Below, one piece after another: positions 35,031 through 45,942 of a DNA stretch of 64,000 nucleotides. The position numbers and the translations under genes were made by a program. The stretch lies in NCBI RefSeq assembly GCF_030269925.1, contig NC_085126.1, forward strand, positions 188,501 through 252,500, written 5' to 3'. Source of the stretch: Bombyx mori (taxonomy: Eukaryota > Arthropoda > Insecta > Lepidoptera > Bombycidae). Under the pieces are notes generated by a model. It was given only the letters and a program-made list of their open reading frames with translations. It was not told the origin of the DNA and ran no database searches. How positions within the stretch are numbered: position 1 is the stretch's first letter; each line of letters opens with the position of its first letter.

Positions 35031-37559
35031 ACTTACATTCTCGTCGACCCATCTCGTTGTAAAGGAACTCTCATCACACTTGCATGTACCTGTTACAAAA
35101 TTGGATTGGACTTTTTGAAGATCTGTCATTAAAAATATAAAAAGTACTCTGTGCTCATTACTGTACATTTCACCCAATTCACCTGTCAATCAGTGACGTT
35201 GACGTTTCAACGTTTATTGTGTCAAAATTCGAACGTTGCCGGACTTTTGGGCAAATTACATCATTATAATGAATTATTGTAACACTTTAAAAAACATCCA
35301 TTAACAAATAACTGGTTTTTGAAGCACTTTTAAAATTGGTACTCAAGAGATCTATAATGACTGCAATAAATTTTCTTGCATCAGTTCATCTACTTCATCT
35401 CGACTAAGCAGATCAAGTCCGCACAAGATATCCTCTTCCAGCATGGCCTTTAGATTTCTACATTCGGGAACACGACAAACCCTCATTTTGTATCACTCTT
35501 CGCATTAGAACCTTAATTCCATTACAGTTATTCTATATCCACAAGTGTACTGAGTACTATTTGTCGTAATTATGAAACAATAACATTCAAAAAAACATAA
35601 TATGTAGTTCTAAATTGCAAGCTTCCTCTTTATTTTAATACAAAGTCGTCTAAAAAGTGTAAAACTATTATAATATGTAATTTCCAAAACAATGTGTAGG
35701 TACTTATATACTAACTATTGCATATAATATGACACGGTTTAATTAGTCTGTACTCAGTGTAATCGAAGAAAATAGTAAATGTATTTAATCAATGTCGGTT
35801 CTAAATCGTGGAATTTATAAAAATAATAATAAGAAAACAATTATAATATCAAAGTTATGAATTCTTACATAACAAATTAATCTTATATTTAAATAAAATA
35901 GAAAGTTGATTTAGTGATTTAAATGGAAAAATGGTAGACGTTTATTTAATTCAGCAGTTTGGTTATTTATATGTAAAATATTTAAATCAATCAACTAGCT
36001 GTAGGATAAATTTGTGAGTTCGGCTCAGTTCTATCTGTACCTCGCCTATTTCTGCTGCTCTCCGATTTGAAGGATGGGACAGTTTTAGAATACATTCGAC
36101 CTTATGTGGCAAGGTGAGTGATGGCATTCACATTAGCCACCAGGGTACCATAGCCGGCACTATACATTACATGTGAGTTGGTACACCAAAAAAAAAAAAC
36201 ATAAATAAGGACTTGTGAGTTGCCCCAGTTTCACAATAAGTCATGATTCATATCGGCAACGCAGCGTATGGTGCTTTGTTTTTTATTAACATTATTTTGA
36301 AACTAACGCTATACAAATCCTTAACAAGGAACTGATCTAGTTTTATATTATTTAAACACAAAAACCGGCGGCGGCGATGTGAACGGCAACGCGGAGCCGG
36401 ACCGAGGCGGAGGCAAGGTCGACCGCGCTCGCCTCTTACCAGCCCCGCCAACTGTTTACAACTTGCAACTTTATTTACAACTATTTCAATGTTCCACGCC
36501 CTTCTGACGGCCGAGGGTTTTGTTGTGGTTTTCACTATCACCGACGTGCACATTAGCAGCCAAACACAATACTAATTCGCCTTGAATTGAGTTGTCAGCT
36601 TTATCGCTAGATGCATATGAGACGTTAAATTGGGCGTCTAATTCGGAATAGCAGTCCTTGGATTAGAAAATCATAGCATATAAATGAGTCTACAGTCCTG
36701 ATCGAAGCTACTCTTGGATTTCATCAATGCCAGCGGTGCGTGCCGCCAACAACTATTTCCAAATCTCGTTTGAAGGACATGTCATAGCGCTAGGAAATAA
36801 TCTTGAAAACGAGCTCAATGCAGAACCGTACCGGTTATTTGTTACACTTATTTATGTAAAATAAAAGGGGAAAAAATAAATACATTAATTATTATTACAT
36901 CAATTAACTTGCAATCGCCTTTTATATGAAGGTAGATTTAGTAGTAAATATCAAATGCCATTTGGTTACATTACATTACCTATATGTTTAAATTGCAAAT
37001 GGCCGGCCGATAAATTAGTTTAGTTAATTAAAGACTGTAAACTCCAAACTGAAACAAAAACAGAAATTTTTTTGGACACTTCTTCATAATTAAACGTGTT
37101 TGCGAAATTTTCTAAATAACACTGGTACAAAAGTATAGACCTGATTTGGAGAAATTGTAAAGTTGATGTCGCGCTAATTATTTACGGATGCAAGGCTCCG
37201 ATTTCACAAAGGCCTAAATTGGTTTTCTATTCTTCTTCATTGATAGAAAGTGGACATAACATCGTCATCATTCTCCTGTTCTTCTCCCAGTCACCTGGGT
37301 TTGGCGCAACATGTTTTCTCCTTCCATACTCCTCTATCATATCCCATTTCTTCGCTCACTCCCCTCTTACACATATCGTCTTTCACGCAAGAAAATTGAC
37401 ATAGCATTCAAATAAATAGGATCTACTTTAAAAGTCAGATAAATTTAAAGTCAGATTTAAAAGTCAAATAAATATGTATATATTTATGTATATGTATTTA
37501 TTTAAGTACCAGTATTTGTATCTATAAATATTATATATGTTATATATACACATATGTTT
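35031..37559. other. No gene; GC-rich patch and repeat scraps
   Basis: 36035-36135 is a degraded Bm1 (plus). 36370-36520 is GC-rich with a minus-strand donor-like GGCTG|GTAAGAGG at 36432-36445. 36715-36820 is a decayed LINE B end (minus). No coding exon is supported. Confidence 0.4.
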
Positions 37560-37680
37560 AAGTAATATCACCTTCACACTACGCCTACCAAGCTTCATCT
37601 CTGCAATCCCCTAAGGTAGACGGTTAGAGAATGCCTATGGCATTAAGTCCGCCGTTATACTGTCTAGTATATAAAGTTAT
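37560..37680 (+). repeat. Short retroelement-like tail (family H)
   Basis: It contains TAGAGAATGCCTATGGCATT and AAGTCCGCCGTT, then ATAAATAAATAAATT. A weaker copy lies at about 49010-49075 (GGTAGAGAATGCCTTAGGC). Its class is not recognised. Confidence 0.4.
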
Positions 37681-38153
37681 AAATAAATAAATTGTACTTG
37701 TGACCTTGTTTTAAAAATTTTTGACTTCCTGCCGCCGCACTGGAAGTTCACATGCACTGACTTTGAATTAAACTCACCAAATTTTAGGGTTCATTACCAG
37801 TAAAATAAAGCTGCAAGCCTGACTAATTTATAAACTATTTGACATTGACAAAAGCTGCTTACAATTTTTTGTGAATTAGATTATTAACGTTTACGCCAAA
37901 ACATAATACTTTAATTATTGCGCTTTTATATAATTTGTCATTCGATACCATTGGTATACGATAAGTTTATTGGTAAACATTCTTACAGGATATTAGTATA
38001 GTTGGTACAATATTTATGTTATTCGCTATTTGCGTAGCCTGACAAATATCTTAGGTCCACATTTGCTCACGATTGCTAACTTTTATGTCTAGAATTTTCT
38101 TAGTTTTCGGAAACCATTACAATATATAAATAATATGAACACAACAGGATGTA

Positions 38154-39078
38154 CAGGGTGGCCCATAAGTCCTTTGAAAAGTAAAATTTGAATAAAACGA
38201 ACAGGGCGCGCGTGAGCGGTGCAGGGGAAGCGGGGGGAGTAACTTCGGTTTCTGGGAATTTAGTCGCGATGGAGCGTTTTACCGGAGCGGACCGTGCGTT
38301 TTGTGTGCGCGAGTTTTATAAAAACGACAATTCGGCAACCGTTGCGCGGCGTAAATTTCGAGAACACAAAGGTTTACACAACTTTGACGACACTCCAACT
38401 CTTCAAACGATTAAGAACTGGGTTGCTAAGTTCGAGGAGACCGGTTCGACGTTAGATAAACCGCGGTTGGGTCGCCCAAGGACGTCACGTACGGAACAAA
38501 ACATAGACACAGTGACACAGTCTATTCGCGAAAATCCGACACAGTCAACTCGTAAGCGATATGTGGCTATGATCGAAGAGTTTTTCATACCAGAATTGCA
38601 AAACTTTTCAGGCTTTAATGCCAGGACGTGGTTTCAACAGGATGGGGCCACTTCTCACACCTCTAACACTGCTATGCCCGTTATCCGTCAACTTTTTCCT
38701 GGCAAAGTTATCTCTAAGAGAGGAGACATTTCCTGGCCTCCACGTAGTCCAGATCTGACCCCGATGGATTTTTTTTTGTGGGGCTACCTTAAGGCTAAAG
38801 TATACGACACAAACCCGCGGTCAATTGAGGCCCTAAAAGAAAACATCCGCAGAGAAATGACAAGCATTTCAGCAGTGACGTGCCGCGCAGTCATCGACAA
38901 TTTTAGACGTCGTTTGCAAGAGTGCCGTGATCGCAACGGATTACATTTAGGAGATGTTATTTTCAAAAAATAATTCCCGTTTTTTAAGCTTTTTATGTAA
39001 ATAAAAATTTAATTCATAATGTAATTAGTTTTATTTTAATATTTTTTTTTCATATCAAAGGACTTATGGGCCACCCTG
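38154..39078 (+). mobile_element. Mariner-type transposon, internally deleted
   Basis: 925 bp with perfect 24-bp terminal inverted repeats beginning CAGGGTGGCCCATAAGTCCT, flanked on both sides by TA (38152-38153 and 39079-39080), the Tc1/mariner target. It carries one long frame (see next entry) and an A/T-rich 3' region. Confidence 0.95.
38269..38973 (+). pseudogene. Mariner transposase lacking the central part
   Basis: The start is best placed at ATG 38269 (MERFTGADRAFCVREFYKN), since the 27 residues before it look like leader. The first part is the helix-turn-helix DNA-binding region (TIKNWVAKFEETGS, then GRPRTSR). About 95 residues in, RENPTQSTRKR is followed directly by YVAMIEEFF, which belongs to the late catalytic core. 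Then come WFQQDGATSHT (second Asp) and WPPRSPDLTPMDFFLWGYLK (third Asp), with 36 residues between the two. Relatives are about 340-350 residues, so roughly 110 residues with the first catalytic Asp are missing, yet the frame is intact. The product cannot be a working DDD transposase but could still bind the ends. Confidence 0.9.
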
Positions 39079-39080
39079 TA

Positions 39081-39424
39081 TAAGTAAAAAAGACAAAAGT
39101 TAATACATGAAAAAAAAGCGAAGAGTAGATTCGACCGCGGACTAAACTTTACAAAAATAAATAAATCAATGCCAATATCGTGATGAAATACTGTGACGTT
39201 GAAGGAAATCTGTTTGGCTGCTCGTAGTACTACAGAACCCTTCGGACGTGGTGTTTTATTAATAGAATTTAATGTGTAACATAAGCAGTAAACACGTTAA
39301 GATGTGTGCTTACCGATAAGGACTTGTTTTAAGCATTTTCTTGTATTTTTGGATTTGTACTCGATGTACTTAGTGTGAGCATTTGTTAAGGTTTTTATTT
39401 TGCCTACCTATTCTAGTAATCTCG
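39081..39424. other. No gene seen
   Basis: AT-rich gap between the mariner and a repeat family C copy. Confidence 0.5.
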
Positions 39425-39665
39425 ATATTAGATTCACTGAAGATTTAGATTCACGTGTAGGCGAGCTCACGGGGCTCAGCCTGGCGAATTTTCTAACACT
39501 AGCAAGGGCAGTGAATCTACCACCGAATCGGAATCGCGATCCACTGAGAAGATCCGGCGAGAAACTCAGTGGGCTGTGTCTGTGGGCTAATTTTCACAAC
39601 GAACCCTTCGTCGCATTCGACGGGTTCGACGAGAACGATGACTGCTTGGAATATCTGTGTTGACG
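39425..39665 (+). repeat. Repeat family C, copy
   Basis: It contains GTGTAGGCGAGCTCACGGGG, AATCTACCACCGAATCGG and AAACTCAGTGGGCTGTGTC. The frame reads PPNRNRDPLRRSG, SGLCLW and DGFDEN, parallel to the copy at 26830-27125. Confidence 0.7.
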
Positions 39666-39910
39666 AGTGACTAGCGCGGTGAAGCCATATATACCTAACG
39701 TCGTGTAATGAAATGAGATGATTGTTGATTGTGTGTTGTGAAGCCAAGCAGCCGTGGGAGCCGGCGTCTTCTATTATCTGTTTCCAGAACAAATCTTTTC
39801 CAAAAGAAAATACTTCTTAATCATTGTTTTTTAAATTGGTACCAGAAAAGAATATGCTACAAATGCTATGTAGATTTCTATATATTCAAAAGATTTGAGA
39901 GGGTTTCGAA

Positions 39911-40390
39911 GTCGTCGTGGCCTAAAGGATAAAACGTCGATGCGATGCACCGGTGTTCGAATCCTGCTGGCGGGTACCAATTTTTCTAATAGAATACGTA
40001 CTTAAGAAATGTTCACGATTGACTTCCACGGTAAAGAAGAAGAAGAAGAAGAAGAAGAAGAAAATCTTTATTCGCCAGAAATATAGTTTACAAGATATTG
40101 TGGATATAAGACATAGTTTCATATATTTCGCCTGCTTAGGCATGCGAAAATTTAACTTATTTTTATATTAATTCTAACACAAAATTTACTAAATCTATCT
40201 ATAAAGGAATAATAACATTGTGTAATAAAAATGAAACCCGCAAAATTATAATTTGCGTAATTATTGGTCGGACCTCTTGTGCGTCCGCGCGGGTAGGTAC
40301 CACCACCCTCCCATTTCTGCCGTGAAGCAGCAATGCGTTTCGGTTTGAAGGTGGGCCAGCCATTGTAACTATACTGAGATCTTACCCAGT
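39911..40390 (+). mobile_element. Bm1 SINE with tRNA head, interrupted
   Basis: The head has GTCGTCGTGGCCTAAAGGAT (A box region) and GTGTTCGAATCCTGC (B box). The copy is split after CCACGGTAAAG by a (GAA)n-tailed insert and resumes at about 40205 with AAGGAATAATAACATTGTG, ending around ACTGAGATCTTAC. Confidence 0.85.
40034..40204 (-). mobile_element. LINE-like 3' end inserted in Bm1
   Basis: On the minus strand it ends CTGGCGAATAAAGATTTTC followed by a (TTC)n tail, 40034-40073 on the plus strand as (GAA)n. AAAG/TAAAG at both joins with Bm1 is a likely short target-site duplication. Only about 130 bp of body is present. The Lys-rich frame over it is an artefact. Confidence 0.65.
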
Positions 40391-40849
40391 CCCAGTCACA
40401 AATCAATTAGAATATTTCGTCTCTGACAGACCACCTAACGGGCTTCACATACGCCTCTCTGAAATAAAAAAAACAATTCTCAGTCCATAACAAGACCACC
40501 CGGAATGTACAAAAAAAAAGCAGCGATTATAACACACATCACAGACAGCTTAACGATCTGTTGAAAGTGCTTAAACCGCATTTAAGCACGCGAAGGGCCC
40601 TCATTAGCGATCTTAAACTATCGTAGTACACGACAAAATGCCAATAATAACATCAATTACGCCGCCCTAATTACCGCAAGTTAAACTGCAGGCGATTGTA
40701 GCTATAACACAGATAAGTAGGGCTAACAATTCCCGAAGCTGAAGTGGAAATAATTTACATCACAACGTAAATGCCGCCACGAAACCGCTCCGTGCTCTCC
40801 GGAGTAAATGTAAGGGACATCATTATGTTTGTCTTCAACGAACGCCTGG
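40391..40849. other. No gene seen
   Basis: No recognised feature between the Bm1 copy and the RTE LINE end. Confidence 0.5.
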
Positions 40850-41163
40850 ATCATCATCATCATCAGCCTTTATCTGCCCACTGCTGAACATAGGCCTTCC
40901 CCAATGCCTTCCACAGAATGCGGTCCTCCGCCTTCCGTATCCAACGACTTTCCGCCCTGCGCACTAAGTCGTCAGTCCACCTGGTTGGAGGACGCCCCAC
41001 GCTCTTGGTACCCATCTGTGGCCTCCATTCGAGGACTTTCTTTCCCCACCTGGCGTCGCTGGCTCGACAGATGTGACCGGCCTATTGCCACTTTAGCCTT
41101 TAATGCCTGGATGATTGCATTGAATGTCCTAAAAAACTATGATCCAGTTCAATCGCTTTGTCC
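40850..41163 (-). mobile_element. RTE-type LINE 3' end with (ATG)n tail
   Basis: On the minus strand a frame ending at 40863 reads GHICRASDARWGKKVLEWRP, then VGRPPTRWTDDLVRR and ALGKAYVQQWADKG before the stop. This is the typical C-terminus of RTE reverse transcriptase polyproteins. The stop overlaps a (GAT)n tail, TCATCATCATCATC on the plus strand. The frame has no start codon, because the element is 5'-truncated, and there are in-frame stops upstream of 41078. Confidence 0.85.
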
Positions 41164-41389
41164 TTAGCTTTGTCGCCTTGCAGGACGGTAAACCGAACAT
41201 TATGGGCGAAAACAACTAGACTAACGGACGGTCCATGCTGTATAGCGGTTACTGAGGACCAGAGACTTCTTTGACAGTAACGCCGCCAACCTTAGGCCAT
41301 GAGGTTAGAGCCGTGGTCTTCTGTTTCCACATTGGAAAGGCGGACTGCAAGTGCTTACGAATAACTTCCACGAATAAGAAATAAAACCG

Positions 41390-41606
41390 CGTAGTAAAAC
41401 TCACACCTGTAATTTTCTGGTGGTGGTAGGGTGTACAGTAAGCCAGTAGGGCGTCTTACCTATTACTGCCACAAAGCAGTTACGTGTCCCACAATACCAT
41501 TGAAACTTTTGTCTCAAAGTCAGTGACCGCATTCACATTGTAATGTTTATAAACTGAGTTAACCACCTAACATCGAGTGGCCCATGATTATCTAAGCAAT
41601 AATGAA
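41390..41606 (+). repeat. Diverged Bm1
   Basis: Recognisable blocks in order: GTAATTTTCTGGTGGTGG, CCTATTACTGCCACAAAGCA, CATTCACATTGTAATG and ATCTAAGCAATAATG. An even more decayed antisense piece lies at about 41215-41310. Confidence 0.6.
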
Positions 41607-43546
41607 CATTAAAAATCTTCTTTTCTCTACCTTATCCCACTAGGTGGGAATGCCTAGTGCGAATTTTTCTATTACATTCCCTTCTATCAGTCGTCATCTC
41701 AACACTCACTCCTCTCTCTCATATCGTCATTCACACACTCCATCCATGTCTTCTTCGATCGGCCTCTTCCCTTCTTTTATTTGATTTTAATTTAATAATT
41801 TAATAAAAATCAAATAAAAATGAGCATTTCAATAAACACAGGTCGTTAGTGGTCCGACATCGGGGCGCTCCAAAACAAACGGGTTCGGAAGCCAAAATAA
41901 TACAAAATACATTCCTTTAGGCTTTCGTCGGAGATCCAAGGTCACTCCGCCCTTGAGGGTCGATGCCTCACGCCAAATTTCGGCATCTACATTAAGTATT
42001 TTTCTTTATGTTCACTTGTCGACAATTTTATAATGCAACGTCCATTATTAAATTGCAAGTGTATTATTGGCCACTTATCCAAATCGATTGCTTACTTATG
42101 TATTTAATAAATTTGGGTTGAATTAATAATAATTAAATAACTAAAAAAACACGTTTTATAAGTGCAAAATCCTTGAGTTGACTAGTAGCCATTTTATGGT
42201 ATTCATATAAATACGTGTTGGTCCACTAAGTTTATTGGAGACTTATGTTTGTTGTTTCAAGGTATGACGTCACATGCCCTAGATTTCAGTGTCGCCGTGA
42301 CAATTCGCCTGCCCGCCCATATCGCTGGTAAAAACGAAGGTTGATTTAAATAAATGTAAAGTAGGCACTCCGCTAGGCAGGAACTACAAGACGACTGGAT
42401 GGCGCGTTATAAATGGGCACGCTAAGTGCCTACCTGATACAACACGGTCAAATGTCTGATGTGAATATGGAGAATATATAGGTTAGGTGCTTAGAAGGAA
42501 TGTGAATTATTCCAAATATCCTAAATGAACTTTTATATTTAGGTATAAACATTCGGCTTTATATTAATCTTTTGTGTGATAGCTAAGATGTAAGCTAAAA
42601 ACAAATTTTAACATTAAGGAAACAGACTGCTGCTGTTGACGGCTCGGAGATTCATTTGTGCCTAAATAAGAAAAATTCTTATCATACCACCATACCACGT
42701 TCGATGTTGGGTTGTGATATTTTCTCTGCATTACTATGTTTCCAAGATTTAGGAACAACGTCCTTTAATAAAGGAAAACAGGAAAATGCGTGATAGTGCA
42801 GTGCAGTGGTAGGGGCCTGGATGTATTGGTACTGCCGTAGTGCCTATGTCGGCCACGAAGCAGTCTCGTCGTCCAGGCTCGACTTTAGGACAGTCATTAT
42901 ATAGGTATATTGTCATCAGAACTTTAACTTCATTCTCAAGGCTTCGGGGTAAACTCGGTAACGATCATACAAATGGATATATGATATAATTATACAAATG
43001 GATTTTTCCACTTTCTTAAGTGTATATTCGATTTTATTTTACTTATTTATATTGGTGAATAGATGAGGCAGTACTTAAGCAGTTACCAGAGACCAGAACA
43101 CCAGTCAACATTGGCATTAGACTACCGTCTAAACTGTCATTCAAACCACATAATTATTTTGCGACAACAAAACCCGAATCTGCCGACCCTATCAATAAAG
43201 CTAGTATAATTAATACCTTTCCCTTTAAAACTAGTTTGAAATTTATTTCCAAATACTGTGATTGGACGTTCTTGCTCAATCTCCTTACATGCAAAGGACT
43301 GCATTCACAAAACTGTGTACACGCGGCGCCGCGGCGCGACGATAACACAATACGAAACGTATATTTGAAATTCACAAAGACTGAGCGACTGATGAACTAA
43401 TGAAGTCGAAATTCTGTTACAGGAAGTCGAACACTTCTTCTGAAAAATGAGATTTTATATTACTAGGAAAAAAGCATATTAAGAGCGGTGGACCTTGATG
43501 ATTCCTTATAAAAAAAAATCTCTGAAATAATCCATAGTGTGTCTTT
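41607..43546. other. No gene; CRE and Bm1 scraps
   Basis: A CRE palindrome lies at 42265-42272. Decayed Bm1-like blocks occur at about 42805-42960 and 43055-43135. A small GC-rich patch is at 43320-43350. No supported reading frame. Confidence 0.45.
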
Positions 43547-44323
43547 CGGTCTTTGATGACTGAGTGCATCGTGGCGCTGGACACCTCACCTTTCGTCTAG
43601 TGCAGGTGTTGACCGGGCACTGATGCTTCGAGAAGTACCTCAAATAGGAGCTGAGCCGACCACGACGTGTCATCATTGTGGGCACGACCTGGACACGGCG
43701 GAGCATACGTTCGCTGTCTGCCCCGCTTGGGAGGTGCGGCGTCGTGGCGTCGATGCTTGGCGGCGACGAGTCCTGGAAAGCTATGCTCGACTTCTGCGAG
43801 CCATCTCGCAGAAGGAGGCGGCGGGGCGAGTGAGGCAAAGCTCTCCTCACTACGCAGAACTCTGCTGCCGCCGAGCAGGGGGTCGGGACCGGGGTCCCGT
43901 CCGTAACCCGGCCCCCTAAGAGCTTCGTGCTCCACCCGCTTTATGCGAGGAGGGACCCAGCCGTGGGGCAGGGTGCTTTACACCACGCCCGTAATAAGAA
44001 GCTGGGTGATGGTCTACCGCATTCCGCCGATCGCTCTGGGGAAAGGTGCAGCGTGGCACCATCAGGGCGGGCTCCCGGCCCGTCGACCGTGGGAACCGGT
44101 GGTCGTGCCGCCGGCGGCCGCCGGTCCGGCGCCTGGATGACGGCGGGATGGATGTAATATCCTCTGCGTAAACCCTGTCCCGCCGTCTTAATCACTCCGA
44201 CTGGACTCCGGCCCGGTCCGGAGTAGGGCTGTGAGCGGCCGAAGTTTTTAATGAGGATCAACTCCCACATACCCCACCCGCTGCGCGGATGGGATCTGGC
44301 GATTTTCTCCTGTAGAAAAAAAA
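43547..44323 (+). mobile_element. R1-clade LINE, 5'-truncated, with target-site duplication
   Basis: 777 bp ending in an A-run, flanked by the 9-bp repeat TGTGTCTTT at 43538-43546 and 44324-44332. It encodes the end of the reverse transcriptase ORF and a long GC-rich 3' UTR ending GGCGATTTTCTCCTG before the A's. Confidence 0.85.
43560..43919 (+). pseudogene. R1-type ORF2 C-terminus with zinc knuckle, frameshifted
   Basis: A piece reading TFRLVQVLTGH (a conserved R1-clade motif) lies in one frame and hits a stop. The CCHC-type knuckle CHHCGHDLDTAEHTFAVCPAW lies in another frame (43623-43919). The frame shift between them plus the stop show it is dead. No other function is suggested. Confidence 0.8.
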
Positions 44324-44743
44324 TGTGTCTTTGGATGAACGCACTGGTTTCAGGTAGTTTGGACAATTTCTGCTGACCAAACAACAAATGTAGTGCAATT
44401 GGTGTTGTAGACAGGATGTGACAATTCCTCAGAGACGTACTTCAAATATTAGTGATAATCAAATGATTTAATAATATAATCTATAAAAGCTTATCCACGA
44501 TAAGTAAGACCTTGAAAATCGAACCTTAAAACCAACAGGATATAGAATGAAATTAAATAGCAATTATCAAATGTTTTCAATTCGATTTATGATCTTCAAG
44601 CTCCGGCTTATATTTTATATATTAATTAAAAAAAAAACAATATTTTAAAATATAACGCTAAGAACGTCGTTAACTCCTGTATCAAGGTGAACAGCTGTGT
44701 CATTACGTCCTGTGTGCGCTCGTAGCCCGGATTAGGAAGCTTT

Positions 44744-45184
44744 GAAGTCGTCGTGGCCTAACGGATAAGACGTCCGATGCATTCGTATCTAGCGATGCAC
44801 CTAGCGGTGTTAGAATCCCAGGCGAGTACCAATTTTTCTAATGAAATACGTACTCAACAAATGTTCGCGATTTACTTCCACGGTGAAGGAATAACATCGT
44901 GTAGTAAAAATGAAACTAGCAAAATTATAATTTGCGTAATTACTGGTGGTAGGACGTCTTGTGAGTCCGCACGGGTAGGTACCACCATCCTGCCTATTTC
45001 TGCCGTGAAGCAGTAATGCGTTTCGGCTTGAAGGGGGGGGCAGCCGTTGTAACTATACTGAGACCTTTGAACTTATATCTCAAGGTAGGTGGCGCATTTA
45101 CGTTGTAGATGTCTATAGGCTCCAGTAACCACTTAACACCAGGTGGGCTGTGAGCTCGTCCACCCATCTAAGCAATAAAAAAAA
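44744..45184 (+). mobile_element. Bm1 SINE, full length
   Basis: About 440 bp from GTCGTCGTGGCCTAACGGAT (A box) through GTGTTAGAATCCCAGG (B box, mutated) to ATCTAAGCAATAAAAAAA. It is one of the two complete uninterrupted copies in the window. Confidence 0.93.
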
Positions 45185-45228
45185 TTACCGTCGGAATGGC
45201 GACCCACTGAGAAGATCCGGCGAGACCC
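45185..45228 (+). repeat. Repeat family C, tiny fragment
   Basis: CCGTCGGAATGGCGACCCAC and AGAAGATCCGGCGAGA abut the Bm1 tail, so Bm1 may have inserted into a family C copy. Confidence 0.5.
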
Positions 45229-45701
45229 CAATAAAAACACAATATTTTGTAATTCTCGTTACATAGTTGATGTTACAAATTACCTACCTATTTCACGGCT
45301 CACTTATTTTCTATTAAGATTCGTTTAGTTGTGAGACTAATTGCGCGCTTCTGATTGTTAGATCAAAGTAAGTGGTTACGTTAGAGTAGTAACTCATCAA
45401 TGTTGAGAACAATTTATCAGTCTACTTTTGAAAAGTGAGAAGAAAGACAATTTGATTTTAGAAGCGCATTGTATATATATAATCTATATGGTTTGATTAT
45501 TGTTTCTAGTAAGTAAGTTAAGTAATAAGTTAATTCAAGAAAACTAATTATTTTCTAATGAAAGTTAAAAAAGTTATTGAATGCTGAGCCTACATGAAAA
45601 AAATAATCAAATTAAACATACTTCTATGTGTCACATTTTAAATGTAAATGTCAAGAAATCTTTAAGCCTACATGAATATCTAAGTATGAATTAAAAAGTT
45701 C
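45229..45701. other. No gene seen
   Basis: AT-rich sequence without a recognised repeat. Confidence 0.5.
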
Positions 45702-45942
45702 TTTTTTTTATTGCTTAGATGGGTGGACGAGCTCTCAGCCCACCTGGTGTTAAGTGATTACTGGAGCCCATAGACATCTAGAACGTAAATGGGCCACCCA
45801 CCTTGAGATATAAGTTGTAAGGTCTCAGTATAGTTACAACGGCTGCCTCACACTTCAAACCGAAACGCATTACTGCTTCACGGAAGAAATAGGTAGAGTG
45901 GTGGTACCCGGGTGGACTCACAAGAGGTCCTACCACCAGTAA
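45702..45942 (-). mobile_element. Bm1 SINE, body only
   Basis: TTTTTATTGCTTAGATGGGT to GTCCTACCACCAGTAAAA; close to consensus, head absent. Confidence 0.88.

Noticed and set aside
39911..39990. tRNA-like sequence with TTCGAATCC
   Set aside because: Head of a Bm1 SINE, repeated at 44744, 47589 and 55588.
39953..40171. Frame with a long Lys run, and the opposite Phe-rich frame
   Set aside because: Translation of the (GAA)n tail of an inserted LINE fragment.
40829..41167. 112-residue plus-strand frame
   Set aside because: Antisense of the RTE C-terminal coding end.
43506..44387. Several GC-rich frames of 76-148 residues
   Set aside because: Shadows or 3' UTR of the R1-clade LINE; only the knuckle frame at 43623-43919 has family features.
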